DNA of 64,000 nt from Bacillus taeanensis (GTDB lineage: Bacteria; Bacillota; Bacilli; Bacillales; UBA6769): positions 1 through 64,000 of the forward strand of contig NZ_QOCW01000020.1 in assembly GCF_003318295.1 (NCBI RefSeq). The letters are read 5' to 3'. Positions 54,013 through 62,394 of the stretch are shown in pieces. How positions within the stretch are numbered: the stretch's first letter is position 1; each line of letters opens with the position of its first letter. The notes beneath the pieces are model-generated. The model ran no database searches and had not been told where the DNA came from. It was given only the letters and a program-made list of their open reading frames with translations. Position numbers and translations under genes: made by a program.

Positions 54013-54834
54013 ATGAGATTAATATCGATTTGTCCAAGCAATACAGAACTATTAGGTTATTTAGGATTGATTCCGTCGCTTATCGGAGTCGATGACTTTT
54101 CAGATTGGCCGGAGGATGTGAACGCTCTGCCAAGATTAGGTCCGGATTTAAACATTGATATGGATAAAGTAGAAGAATTACAGCCTGATTTAGTATTAGC
54201 CTCTCTCACTGTACCCGGAATGGAACGAAATATCGAAGAGTTAAAAAAACGCAGCATACCATATGTGATTGTGCCTAATCCGAAAACATTAACAGAGGTT
54301 GGCGAAAGTTTATTGTTTGTTGGACAGGCAACAAATACATATGAAAAAGCAACACAAGTATTCAAAAAATACAATCGTATCCTTGAAAACTATCATTCTT
54401 TATCAAAGCAGGTAGAAAAGCCGGCAGCTCTTTATTGGGAATGGTGGGCGAAACCGATTTTTACACCTGGAAGAGATAATTGGTTAACTGAAATAAGCCA
54501 ACTTGCGGGGGGACGAAATCTATTTGAAGATAAAGCGCAAGAAAGTGTGCAAACAGATTGGGAAGAAATAAAACAAAGAAATCCCGATGTAATTTGCGTG
54601 ATTTGGGTAGGGGTGCAAAAAGAAAAAGTGAATCCAAAGGTAATCTTAAAGCGAAAAGACGCAGAAGAGATGAAGGCCATTCAAAACGAGCAGCTGTATA
54701 TATTAGAAGAACCATTATTTTGCAGACCTTCCCCTCGATTATTAATTGGGTTAAATAAGATAGCGAGTATCCTTCATCCTCAGATTTATCCGGCATTTAC
54801 CGAAAATAAAGATCTTCTCATGGATGATAAATGA
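54013..54834 (+). CDS. BtuF-like cobalamin-binding protein without signal peptide
   Basis: 273 residues with the class III periplasmic-binding fold of BtuF/FhuD: ISICPSNTELLGYLGLIPSL, VEELQPDLVLAS, YWEWWAKPIFTPG and FCRPSPRLL. The reading frame begins directly at the mature domain (MRLISICPSN) with no hydrophobic or lipobox leader, so the product should stay in the cytosol. It follows cobB by 32 bases and is probably co-transcribed. A cytosolic corrinoid-binding or chaperone role is possible. Part of its sequence is duplicated as debris at 55749. Confidence 0.8.
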   Translation: MRLISICPSNTELLGYLGLIPSLIGVDDFSDWPEDVNALPRLGPDLNIDMDKVEELQPDLVLASLTVPGMERNIEELKKRSIPYVIVPNPKTLTEVGESLLFVGQATNTYEKATQVFKKYNRILENYHSLSKQVEKPAALYWEWWAKPIFTPGRDNWLTEISQLAGGRNLFEDKAQESVQTDWEEIKQRNPDVICVIWVGVQKEKVNPKVILKRKDAEEMKAIQNEQLYILEEPLFCRPSPRLLIGLNKIASILHPQIYPAFTENKDLLMDDK

Positions 54835-54895
54835 GCAGTTCTGTCGACGGCAAACACCGAATCGAAAAAGTGTATCGTAATAAGGAGAAAACAAA

Positions 54896-55735
54896 ATGTT
54901 TAACAAAATAGCGATTGTAACTGGGGCTTCAAGTGGGTTTGGTTTGTTAAGTGCGATTAAACTTGCTGAAAGCGGATTTTATGTGATTGCGGCGATGAGA
55001 AATTTACAAAAAAAAGAACATTTGCAATCATTGGCAAAAGAAAAAGGCGTAGAAAAACAGATCCAATATCATCAGCTCGATGTGTGTTCAGAGACATCCA
55101 TCCATCAATTTGGCCTCTTTTTAGATGAGTTAGGGCAGGTGGATGTTTTGCTGAATAATGCAGGCTATGCAGGTGCTGGATTTGTTGAAGAAATACCAAT
55201 CGAACAATATCGTGAACAATTTGAAACCAATTTCTTTGGTCTTATTGCTGTCACACAAAAAGTTATTCCGATCATGCGAAAACAGAAAAACGGTACAATT
55301 ATCAACATGAGCAGCATTAGTGGATTAATAGGATTTCCGGGATTATCGCCTTACGTATCTTCTAAATTTGCACTCGAAGGCTTTAGTGAAAGTTTAAGGC
55401 TTGAATTAAAGCCATTTGGTATTGATGTGTATGTAATTGAGCCAGGTTCATATAAAACGAACATTTGGACAACAGGAAAAAAGGTAGCAGAGCAATCGCT
55501 GAACCGTTCTTCACCATATTTCAGCTATATGATGAAAATAGAAGAACAGGTGGAAGCAGGGAAAAAATCTTTCGGAAACCCAGAAGAAATAGCGAGTCTT
55601 ATTACAACTATTGCTCTTAAAAAAAAGAAACAGTTTCGCTTTCCAATCGGCAAAGGAACGAAAATGATGGCACGTCTAAAAAAATTACTTCCATGGTCAA
55701 AGATTGAAAAAGAGATACTTAAACGACTTGGTTGA
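54896..55735 (+). CDS. short-chain dehydrogenase/reductase (YusZ-like)
   Basis: 279 residues of the classical SDR family. The cofactor motif is VTGASSGFG (9-17), NNAG follows, and the catalytic Ser, Tyr and Lys are in NMSSISG and YVSSKFALEG. The C-terminal part with FPIGKGTKMMARLKKLLPW matches the remnant at 32717. Substrate unknown. AAGGAG precedes the ATG. Confidence 0.88.
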   Translation: MFNKIAIVTGASSGFGLLSAIKLAESGFYVIAAMRNLQKKEHLQSLAKEKGVEKQIQYHQLDVCSETSIHQFGLFLDELGQVDVLLNNAGYAGAGFVEEIPIEQYREQFETNFFGLIAVTQKVIPIMRKQKNGTIINMSSISGLIGFPGLSPYVSSKFALEGFSESLRLELKPFGIDVYVIEPGSYKTNIWTTGKKVAEQSLNRSSPYFSYMMKIEEQVEAGKKSFGNPEEIASLITTIALKKKKQFRFPIGKGTKMMARLKKLLPWSKIEKEILKRLG

Positions 55736-55748
55736 GTTTGCATTCATA

Positions 55749-55818
55749 AAAAAAGTGAATCCAAAGGTGATCTTAAAACGCCTAGACGTAAAACAGATGA
55801 AGGTCATTAAAAACGAAA
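55749..55818 (+). pseudogene. fragment duplicated from the BtuF-like gene
   Basis: About 70 bases encode KVNPKVILKRLDVKQMKVIK, closely matching KVNPKVILKRKDAEEMKAIQ in the intact gene (near 54630-54690). It is joined directly to the histidine-kinase fragment that follows. Confidence 0.7.
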
Positions 55819-56190
55819 GATGAACTTTCATTTTTAACTAAAACATTCAATCAAATGAAGAAAAACATTCAGCAGTCCGTAAAAGAAATAGAGGAGAAGG
55901 CAAAACTTGCACAGTTGTTAAAAGAAATGGAACTGTGAAGCCTTCAAAATCAGATTAATCCTCATTTTCTTTTCAATACGTTAAACACGATCTCGAAAAC
56001 AGCCTATATTGAAGGTGCGGAGAGAACAAGCGACTTAATTTCATCGGTTTCGGCTTTACTGCGCTATAATTTAGGTGATATTGATAAGCCGACTACATTG
56101 TCAGATGAAGTAGAAATTGTAAAAGAATATTTCTTTATTCAAAAAACACGCTTTGGAGATCGTGGTGAGTTTGAGGAGAACATTGATCCA
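55819..56190 (+). pseudogene. fragment of a YesM/LytS-type sensor histidine kinase
   Basis: In one frame the sequence reads the end of a HAMP domain (DELSFLTKTFNQMKKNI), a coiled linker, then the phospho-acceptor region [18 protein letters not shown] and [20 protein letters not shown] at 55936-55938 interrupts the frame just before LQNQ. Membrane, sensor and ATPase domains are absent. The frame then runs into unrelated sequence. Confidence 0.8.
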
Positions 56191-56331
56191 GCTGAAAACG
56201 GGAACATATCCAATAAAAGCGTGTATCATGGATGTTTTTCTCATTATTTCACTTTTTTTTTCTATCTTATTAGATTTCTTTAAACAATTCTTTGGAAGTA
56301 AACGTAAAAAAGCAGGTATGATGGAATGTGG

Positions 56332-56371
56332 AAAAGCCCTTGAATTTCATAGAATTCAAGGGCTTTTAGAT
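56332..56371. terminator. terminator hairpin shared by convergent genes
   Basis: AAAAGCCCTTGAATT / AATTCAAGGGCTTTT stem. Flanking A and T runs allow it to work in both directions; it lies at the end of the sugar-binding protein gene. Confidence 0.75.
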
Positions 56372-57334
56372 TTACCTCAATAAGTCTTTCAAAAATTCTA
56401 ATTTTTGTGTGGCATTTTCCTTAATGATAATATCTACACCGCTGTCAATGTTCTTCTCAACCGTTTTTCCATTCATTACTTTCAATGCAGCATTTGAGCT
56501 TAAATATCCCATATCGTAAGGATTTTGTGTTACAGAACCTGGTAACGTTTCTTCTTCGATTAATTCAACCATTTTGGTTGTTCCATCCGCTCCTGTGATC
56601 GGTATGGTTAGTCTATATTTTTTCATTGCTTTAAATGCATAGAGGGCCATGATATCATTTGTGGCCATGATTCCTTTTAGATCAGGGTGTTCTTGTAATA
56701 TCGCTTCTATTTCTTTTTTTATAAGGATTGGATTATTGGATAAATCTGTTTTTTCTGCTACAATGTTGATTCCGATTGCCTCTAAGCTAAGTTTAGCTCC
56801 TTTTATCCGTAAGCTTGAAATCGGACTATTTATATATGAACAATCCTTGCATTCGTCTCTTCCAATCATCGCGACTTTATCACCAGGATGCAGTTCCGAT
56901 CCTAATAACGCCCCAGCTTTTTTCCCTAAATCAAAGTTATCTGTACCAATATAAGCCGTTTTATGTTCCCAAGCGGCATCCGTATCTACAAGAAGAACAG
57001 GTATGTTCTGTTCAACAAACTGATCTAAAATCGGAGTGAGGGAAGGTGGGTAAATGGGAGAAATGATTAAAACATCTGGCTTTTCTTTCAGAATGTTTTC
57101 TAATACTTCAGCTTGTTCTTTAACAGTACCACTAGCAGGAGCGATCACACTCCCGTCTAAACCAAAATCCTGAAATCCTCTTTCAGCACCAGCTTTGACA
57201 ATTTTCCAATACTCTGAGTTTAAATCTTTTACAACAACAACCACTTTCGGTTTTTTATCTGCAAACGACACAAGCCCGAGTAAAATAAAAGTAAAAACGA
57301 AGATAACAAGAAAATAAATCGACCTTTTCTTCAA
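56372..57334 (-). CDS. orphan sugar-binding protein (RbsB-like, Peripla_BP_4)
   Basis: 320 residues with one N-terminal hydrophobic segment (about 6-25) and no lipobox Cys, so it is either secreted or held by an uncleaved anchor. The binding fold is clear: VVVVVKDLNSEYWKIVKAGA, PVLLVDTDAAW, GIMATNDIMALYAFKAMKK. No permease or ATPase is beside it. In Gram-positive sugar-sensing two-component systems such a protein accompanies a YesM-type kinase, and a fragment of such a kinase lies convergently next to it. It may therefore be the surviving part of a sensing system. Confidence 0.8.
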   Translation of the reverse strand: MKKRSIYFLVIFVFTFILLGLVSFADKKPKVVVVVKDLNSEYWKIVKAGAERGFQDFGLDGSVIAPASGTVKEQAEVLENILKEKPDVLIISPIYPPSLTPILDQFVEQNIPVLLVDTDAAWEHKTAYIGTDNFDLGKKAGALLGSELHPGDKVAMIGRDECKDCSYINSPISSLRIKGAKLSLEAIGINIVAEKTDLSNNPILIKKEIEAILQEHPDLKGIMATNDIMALYAFKAMKKYRLTIPITGADGTTKMVELIEEETLPGSVTQNPYDMGYLSSNAALKVMNGKTVEKNIDSGVDIIIKENATQKLEFLKDLLR

Positions 57335-57708
57335 TGGTTCATCCTCCTCTCTTGGTTTTAAATTATATAGGAGTGCATTTAAACCGAAACGGTACCGGCA
57401 TTGCTTGCATAGCTGCTATGTTTACATAATGATTTGGTTATATTTTGATTATATTTTCATAATACTTTTATTATGTTTTGATGATAATACTATCATCTCT
57501 TTCAGTCAATAGAAATTATTTTATCTAAATAAAGGAAAATAAAAAGGTGTAAATGATTTCTTATGATTTGGATGGAATTTTAATTATTCTAAGTTTCATA
57601 CAGCTTCACGTTTGCAGTTTTTTTAAAGGCATCAAGAATACTATTAAAAATTATGAAACTTTTGAAATTTGAGTTAATATTAGGGTGTGTATGTAATGAA
57701 AGAGGTGG
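57335..57708. other. intergenic region between divergent genes
   Basis: AT-rich spacer holding the promoters of the sugar-binding protein and the ABC exporter. No clear operator or structured RNA was recognised. Confidence 0.4.
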
Positions 57709-57714
57709 GTGATG

Positions 57715-58638
57715 ATGATGACAGAAAAGATGATTGAAGTTGACGGCTTAGTTAAGCGATACGGCAGTCATACAGCTGTGAACGGTGTAAAGTTTAGTGT
57801 AAATGCCGGGGAAGTGTTTGGTTTACTAGGACCAAACGGCGCTGGGAAAACGACGACGATTGAAATGCTTGTTGGACTAAGAAAGCCGGATGAAGGAACG
57901 GCAAGACTGGCTGGATTTGATATTCGTAAAAAAATTAATTCAGTGAAAGAAGTGATCGGTGTTCAGCTCCAATCAACATCTTTGTTTGAATTATTAACGG
58001 TTGAAGAAATTATGAAAATGTATGCGAGCTTTTATCCAACTCACGTGTCGATTCCACAGTTAATTGAGGATATGCTGTTAACGGAAAAGAAAAAGGACCG
58101 CATTAAAGGATTGTCAGGCGGGCAGAAGCAGCGGCTGGCGATTGCGCTTGCGATTATACATGATCCGAAAATTGTCTTTCTTGATGAACCAACAACAGGA
58201 CTCGATCCGCAGGCAAGACGAACATTATGGAACATTATTGAAAACTTAAAAGCGCGCGGCAAAACGATTGTACTTTCAACGCATTATATGGATGAAGCGC
58301 ATGTACTTTGTGATCGGATCGGCATTATGGATCAAGGCGAGCTGATTGCACTCGATACACCGACAGCGCTCGTGAAAAGTCTTCAATCCGATAATGCCAT
58401 TGACTTTTCGTTAGATGAAGGAGTCGATGCGGACTTTTTACATATGCTTGAGGGTGTGAAGCAGGTAAGTACCCAAAATAACCGCTATGTACTTTATACC
58501 GATTCGCTTCAAGTTACGTTAACAAACTTAATTCAACATACTTCAGAGCAAAACATTATGCTGCATGACCTGCAAACGAGAACAGCGACATTAGAAGATG
58601 TGTTTATACATATGACAGGAAGGAGTTTACGAGAATGA
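57715..58638 (+). CDS. ABC exporter ATP-binding protein (DrrA/CcmA-type)
   Basis: About 307 residues. Walker A is GPNGAGKTTT, the signature LSGGQKQRLAIALAI, Walker B IVFLDEPTTGLDP, and the H-loop LSTHYMDEA. A C-terminal extension after residue 220 is typical of antibiotic and lipid exporters with ABC-2 permeases. Several ATGs in a row leave the start uncertain by two codons; AGAGGTG fits 57715. The permease gene overlaps its stop. Confidence 0.9.
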   Translation: MMTEKMIEVDGLVKRYGSHTAVNGVKFSVNAGEVFGLLGPNGAGKTTTIEMLVGLRKPDEGTARLAGFDIRKKINSVKEVIGVQLQSTSLFELLTVEEIMKMYASFYPTHVSIPQLIEDMLLTEKKKDRIKGLSGGQKQRLAIALAIIHDPKIVFLDEPTTGLDPQARRTLWNIIENLKARGKTIVLSTHYMDEAHVLCDRIGIMDQGELIALDTPTALVKSLQSDNAIDFSLDEGVDADFLHMLEGVKQVSTQNNRYVLYTDSLQVTLTNLIQHTSEQNIMLHDLQTRTATLEDVFIHMTGRSLRE

Positions 58639-59735
58639 GAGGATACGGACAGTTAACATTAGCACAGCTTCGCATCTTTGCGCGCAATCGCCAAGTGCTC
58701 TTTTTCACATTGCTTTTTCCTCTTATTCTGATGATTGCACTCGGATCATTGGTTGGAAGCGGCAGTGGTATATCAATTTCTTTAACGATTGTGAACAATG
58801 ACAAGACAGATGCTTCAGAGGAGCTGGTGGCACTTTTACAAGAAAATGAGGCAGTAAATGTGGAAGTGTCTGATGATTTACAAGGGGCACTGTCTCGTTT
58901 AGAAAACGGGGAAGGGGAAATCGTTCTTGAAATTCCAAAGGATTACGGAGAAACGATCACTGCTAGAACCGAAAATGATCCGGCCTACTCAATACCTGTC
59001 TACTACAATGAAACGAACTTAGCAGCGTCCGAGCTTGGATTAACCGTTGTAAGCGCGGCGCTTGATACGTGGAGTAAAAAGATGACGAACTACAATCCGA
59101 TTGTTGAAATCGATTCAAAAGGCGTAAGGGCCTTAGAGATTGAGTACATCGACTTTCTTGTACCCGGCATTGTAGCAATGATGATTATGAGTAACAACAT
59201 GAACGGTGTTGCCGGCCAAATTTCAGCTTGGCGTGAGCGCGGCATTTTACGACGGATGCAGGGGACAAGACTAAAGGCATCGACTTTCATTGCGGCGCAA
59301 ATTACAGCGCGTCTTGTCTTAAATGGCCTTCAAGCGCTGATCGTTCTTCTTGTGGCGAGCTTTATTTTTGGTGTGAGCGTTAACGGCTCGTGGCTTTCGT
59401 TAATCGGTTTTGTCATATTAGGAACGCTCGCGTTTATGTCGATTGGGTTTATTATCGCAGGGATTGCGAAAAACCCTGAAAGCGCGGGACCAATCGCAGG
59501 ATTTGCCTCATTTCCAATGCTCTTTTTAGGCGGTGTCTTTTTCCCGATCAGCAACATGCCGGAGTTTTTGCAGCCGTTTGTAAAAATTCTGCCAATCGCC
59601 CATTTAAGTACGGCACTGCGCGAAACGATGAATGTCGGGACACCAATTACAGCGCTTTGGCTTGAAGTATTGGTGCTCGGTTTATGGCTTGTTGGCGGGT
59701 TCTTCATTGCGAGCCGGACGTTTAAATGGGAATAA
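58635..59735 (+). CDS. ABC-2 type exporter permease
   Basis: 366 residues with one N-terminal helix, a large outside loop (about 50-170) and five C-terminal helices, with the ABC-2 signature region WRERGILRRMQGTRLKASTF and FFPISNMPEFLQPFVKILP. It forms the channel for the ATPase encoded just upstream (ATGA overlap). Substrate unknown; drugs, bacteriocins or lipids are usual. Confidence 0.9.
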   Translation: MRGYGQLTLAQLRIFARNRQVLFFTLLFPLILMIALGSLVGSGSGISISLTIVNNDKTDASEELVALLQENEAVNVEVSDDLQGALSRLENGEGEIVLEIPKDYGETITARTENDPAYSIPVYYNETNLAASELGLTVVSAALDTWSKKMTNYNPIVEIDSKGVRALEIEYIDFLVPGIVAMMIMSNNMNGVAGQISAWRERGILRRMQGTRLKASTFIAAQITARLVLNGLQALIVLLVASFIFGVSVNGSWLSLIGFVILGTLAFMSIGFIIAGIAKNPESAGPIAGFASFPMLFLGGVFFPISNMPEFLQPFVKILPIAHLSTALRETMNVGTPITALWLEVLVLGLWLVGGFFIASRTFKWE

Positions 59736-59757
59736 GGAAGGAATGCCTCGCTTAAAA

Positions 59758-59815
59758 AAGAATGTTATTTTCTCTTCGGCAATACGTGAGAAAATAACAT
59801 TCTGCTTTTTTGTAT
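59758..59815 (+). terminator. terminator of the ABC exporter operon
   Basis: AGAATGTTATTTTCTC / GAGAAAATAACATTCT perfect 16-bp stem followed by GCTTTTTT. Confidence 0.93.
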
Positions 59816-59880
59816 CTTGAAAGAGAGGGAGTAGAGTTCTAGAGGGTGTAATACCTGCCCATTTGTCAGTCACTTACGTT

Positions 59881-60039
59881 TTATACAGCGATCTCCGCAT
59901 GTGCTGTCCTTTTATTTTCTTCAAGCCAAGTGTTTCGTTGATATTCTTTTGTAAACGTTGGCTCTGTCATAGCGTCTTCGAGAAAACATAAATCGGTAAG
60001 CAGTTCATAATATTGTTGAGTTGATTCAAGCACTTTCAT
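59881..60039 (-). CDS. small hypothetical protein (52 aa)
   Basis: A 52-residue acidic soluble peptide (MKVLESTQQYYELLTDLCFL at the start, HAEIAV at the end). GAAAGGCGGA precedes the ATG. Amino-acid composition is protein-like with a predicted amphipathic helix. No family recognised. Confidence 0.45.
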   Translation of the reverse strand: MKVLESTQQYYELLTDLCFLEDAMTEPTFTKEYQRNTWLEENKRTAHAEIAV

Positions 60040-60221
60040 TCCGCCTTTCTTAATAAAAAATGAAAGCTATGAAAGATAAAAACTAGCATAAATAAAAGAT
60101 CGGTTTTTGGATTAGACAAAATGATGTTATACGTATTAAAGAAGAATATGGTTTGCGCAGTCGAGGACTAAGTATGTTCAAATATCGTGTTAAGAGCAGC
60201 TAAAAGACCTCAATAAAACGA

Positions 60222-60266
60222 AAAAGGGCAGGTCTGCTCACAGCAGGTGATGTCTGCCCAACATTA
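60222..60266 (-). terminator. minus-strand terminator
   Basis: GGGCAG / CTGCCC stem with inner CTGCT/AGCAG pairing; on the minus strand it is followed by TTTTTCG. It implies a minus-strand transcript coming from the right, consistent with the small reading frame at 60376. Confidence 0.65.
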
Positions 60267-60979
60267 AAAAGGTGGTATCCATAACATTCTTGGATTTGCT
60301 TCTTAATCTTGGCATTTAAAGAGGAAGAGTAGTTTTCTAGTAAGTGTTTGTGCACGAGAAGTAATGCTGTCATTATTAAATATATGGATTTAAAAAGGTT
60401 GGAAAAAACTCTTTGTTCCTTTTTCCAGCTTGCTTATGATGACTTCCGCTGAATACTTTTACTCTTGAGTTTCTTTTCTTTTGATTTTTGTTTGGCCTAA
60501 ACGACAATCTCGTTGTAAAACGATTTCGCTTCATTTCGCTCACTCCTTAATTGGTTTTTTGAAATTTCTTCTAAAGAGCTGTATTCACACAATTAATGAT
60601 AAAGGGAGAGCTATACTGCTTGTCTAAACAGTGTTACTGAAACGTTCTTTGCCAACAGCAAAACCTTTTGATGCACTGATTTTACTTCGCTTTACCGAGA
60701 GTGGCGATTTCACTTGTGGTTTTGTTATCTCCTCCTTTTTAAAATTTTAGCTGCTATTTAATCTCAAACCATCACCTCTTTCTGCTTATTTTTTATTAGC
60801 ACTCTACTTAGTAGATTGCTAACTTTACTTATAATTATTTTGATTTTTCTTAATATTTCAAGGCAAGAAAACGTGAAATATCGACTTTATAACCTAAATT
60901 ATAAAATTTATCTCTATGTTTCTTAATTTTTCTTAAAATTTCTTTGTTTTTCATATGCTTTTATTTTTAGAAAGGAACT
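60267..60979. other. low-coding AT-rich region
   Basis: About 700 bases with one candidate small gene (60376-60534) and a second open frame without a standard start (60624-60728). Each has a strong ribosome-binding-like sequence on the minus strand. Nothing else was recognised. Confidence 0.4.
60376..60534 (-). CDS. very basic small hypothetical protein (52 aa)
   Basis: An Arg/Lys-rich peptide beginning MKRNRFTTRLSFRPNKNQKK. AAGGAG lies 8 bases before the ATG, and a minus-strand terminator lies about 110 bases after the stop. The strong signals at both ends favour a real transcript; the protein itself is unrecognised. Confidence 0.4.
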   Translation of the reverse strand: MKRNRFTTRLSFRPNKNQKKRNSRVKVFSGSHHKQAGKRNKEFFPTFLNPYI

Positions 60980-61022
60980 GAAAAAGCCCCGCCATTCATG
61001 CTCGAACGGCAGGGCTTTTGAA
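60980..61022 (-). terminator. terminator of the DUF2269-like gene
   Basis: AAAAGCCC-TGCC / GGC-GGGGCTTTT hairpin on the minus strand ending in a T run. Confidence 0.8.
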
Positions 61023-61032
61023 TAAGAAAAAC

Positions 61033-61485
61033 TTAAAATGGTTTTAATGTCATCAGAACAATTAAAACAATGGCTGATAAGTGCGCTAACCCGTTAATTG
61101 GCGCCATTTCTTTTCCAATCTTCGTATATTCCTCAGGAAGATCCTCCCCTTTATGACTTTCAAGAAGTTCACGTTGACGAGCCATTTTTTTCGGAAGAAT
61201 CCCAGCGACAATTGGTTGAATCGCAACATAAATAACGAGTGAAGCAATGTACCAAATTTTTTTGAATAAATAAGGAGATAAAATTCCTAAAATAATTCCG
61301 GTAACTAAAAGGGTAATGCTTTCGATTTTTACTGGCTTTTCAACTTTTTCGTTAACAGCCAGCGCAAATTTTGCTTGAGATACTGTCTTCGGGGCGTTCA
61401 TCAGAATAGGCAAAGCAAAAGCTGCACCTAATTCCGCCACTGCTGCAATAATATGTAAGAGTAACACGATGCTGTAAATGGACAT
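61033..61485 (-). CDS. DUF2269-like membrane protein
   Basis: 150 residues with four hydrophobic segments: IYSIVLLLHIIAAVAELG at the start, two in the middle, and one at the C-terminus (LAHLSAIVLIVLMTLKPF). The layout resembles DUF2269 integral membrane proteins. AAAGGAGG lies 9 bases before the ATG. Function unknown. Confidence 0.7.
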   Translation of the reverse strand: MSIYSIVLLLHIIAAVAELGAAFALPILMNAPKTVSQAKFALAVNEKVEKPVKIESITLLVTGIILGILSPYLFKKIWYIASLVIYVAIQPIVAGILPKKMARQRELLESHKGEDLPEEYTKIGKEMAPINGLAHLSAIVLIVLMTLKPF

Positions 61486-61505
61486 GTTTTCACCTCCTTT
61501 GATGA

Positions 61506-61536
61506 TTTAGTGTATGAAAAATACTAAACTATTATA
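61506..61536 (-). promoter_or_regulatory. promoter region with candidate operator for the DUF2269-like gene
   Basis: On the minus strand a -10 TATAAT lies at 61536-61531, followed at once by an inverted repeat TTTAGT(G)TAT / ATACTAAA (61506-61527) over the expected transcription start. The form resembles sites of MarR/DUF24-type redox regulators; the regulator is not in the window. Confidence 0.4.
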
Positions 61537-61806
61537 ATATAAAAAGATTGGGATTAAAATGTAAATATTGTATTTTTTTATTTTTTATCCAAATAATTGT
61601 ATTTAAATGAAATTTTTGTATGGATAAGGTTGGTCACAGGTAAAAGCGTTCTAAGAAGATATCTTGGATGAGCCGGAATATGATATCGTAGACATGAAAG
61701 CTTTTTTAGAAGTATTCTGCTCTATTCAATAAACAGCTGCCGAACGCAAAACGAACGAAAAAACTAGTTAGAAAGAATAGGTATGGGAAAGGAGATGCAG
61801 TACTTA

Positions 61807-62193
61807 ATGATTAAACGAGTTGAACACGTAGGAATTATCGTATCTAATATGGAAGAATCGATTAACTTTTACTGCAATCTATTCGATTTTAATGTTGAAA
61901 TGAAACAAAACACCGGCAAAAAGGAGCTCGTATTTTTATCGCATTCCGGACTGCCGGGATTTGAAATTGAACTGATTCGTGATTTAGAGCAAACAAATGA
62001 CTATTCAGAGCACGGATTAGTTAATCATTTGGCATTTGTTGTCGATGATATTGAAGATGTAGTCGAGTGCTGCAAACAAAAAGGAGTGAATTTGGAAGTC
62101 GGTAAAATAAAGCGCGGCATGAAGGGTCGGAAAACGATGCGTTTTAAAGGACCTAATGGAGAAGTGCTGCAGTTAGTAGAGGAAAGGAAATAG
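61807..62193 (+). CDS. VOC/glyoxalase-family protein
   Basis: About 128 residues in the two-module vicinal oxygen chelate fold: VEHVGIIVSNMEESINFYCN at the start, NHLAFVVDDIEDVVECCKQK in the second module, and PNGEVLQLVE at the end. His in VEHVG, His in NHLAF and Glu in GEVLQLVE are the expected metal ligands. Such proteins include glyoxalase I, methylmalonyl-CoA epimerase and thiol transferases; specificity cannot be read. Start ATG at 61807 or 61795, both after AAAGGAG. Confidence 0.82.
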   Translation: MIKRVEHVGIIVSNMEESINFYCNLFDFNVEMKQNTGKKELVFLSHSGLPGFEIELIRDLEQTNDYSEHGLVNHLAFVVDDIEDVVECCKQKGVNLEVGKIKRGMKGRKTMRFKGPNGEVLQLVEERK

Positions 62194-62273
62194 TATATCA
62201 GTAGGAAGGAAAAGACTATTTTTACCTTTCTATCAAGGATGTTCAGAGTACCCCTTCTTCAAGCGTGAAAACG

Positions 62274-62328
62274 ATAAGGAGGGGGTGAATGGACAGGTCT
62301 TCATAGGTCTTACTCCTTATTTTTTAGA
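62274..62328 (+). terminator. terminator between the VOC gene and tnpB
   Basis: ATAAGGAG / CTCCTTAT stem followed by TTTTTTAG. It separates tnpB from upstream read-through. Confidence 0.7.
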
Positions 62329-62344
62329 AAAAGAGGCCTGAATC

Positions 62345-62373
62345 TTCGTTCGAGAACAAATGTTTGGTATAAT
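62345..62373 (+). promoter_or_regulatory. tnpB promoter with SOS-box-like sequence
   Basis: -10 TATAAT (62368-62373) with a weak -35 (TTCGTT, 62345-62350). Between them, 62353-62366 reads AGAACAAATGTTTG, one base from the Bacillus LexA/DinR consensus CGAAC-RNRY-GTTYG. LexA binding there would block RNA polymerase. Confidence 0.5.
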
Positions 62374-62394
62374 GATCTTAAAGGGGGTGAAATC

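Noticed and set aside
60624-60728. 34-codon minus-strand frame after AGGAGG
   Set aside because: Its first codon near the ribosome binding site is ATA, and the nearest GTG is too far. Not listed as a gene, only mentioned as a possible lost start.
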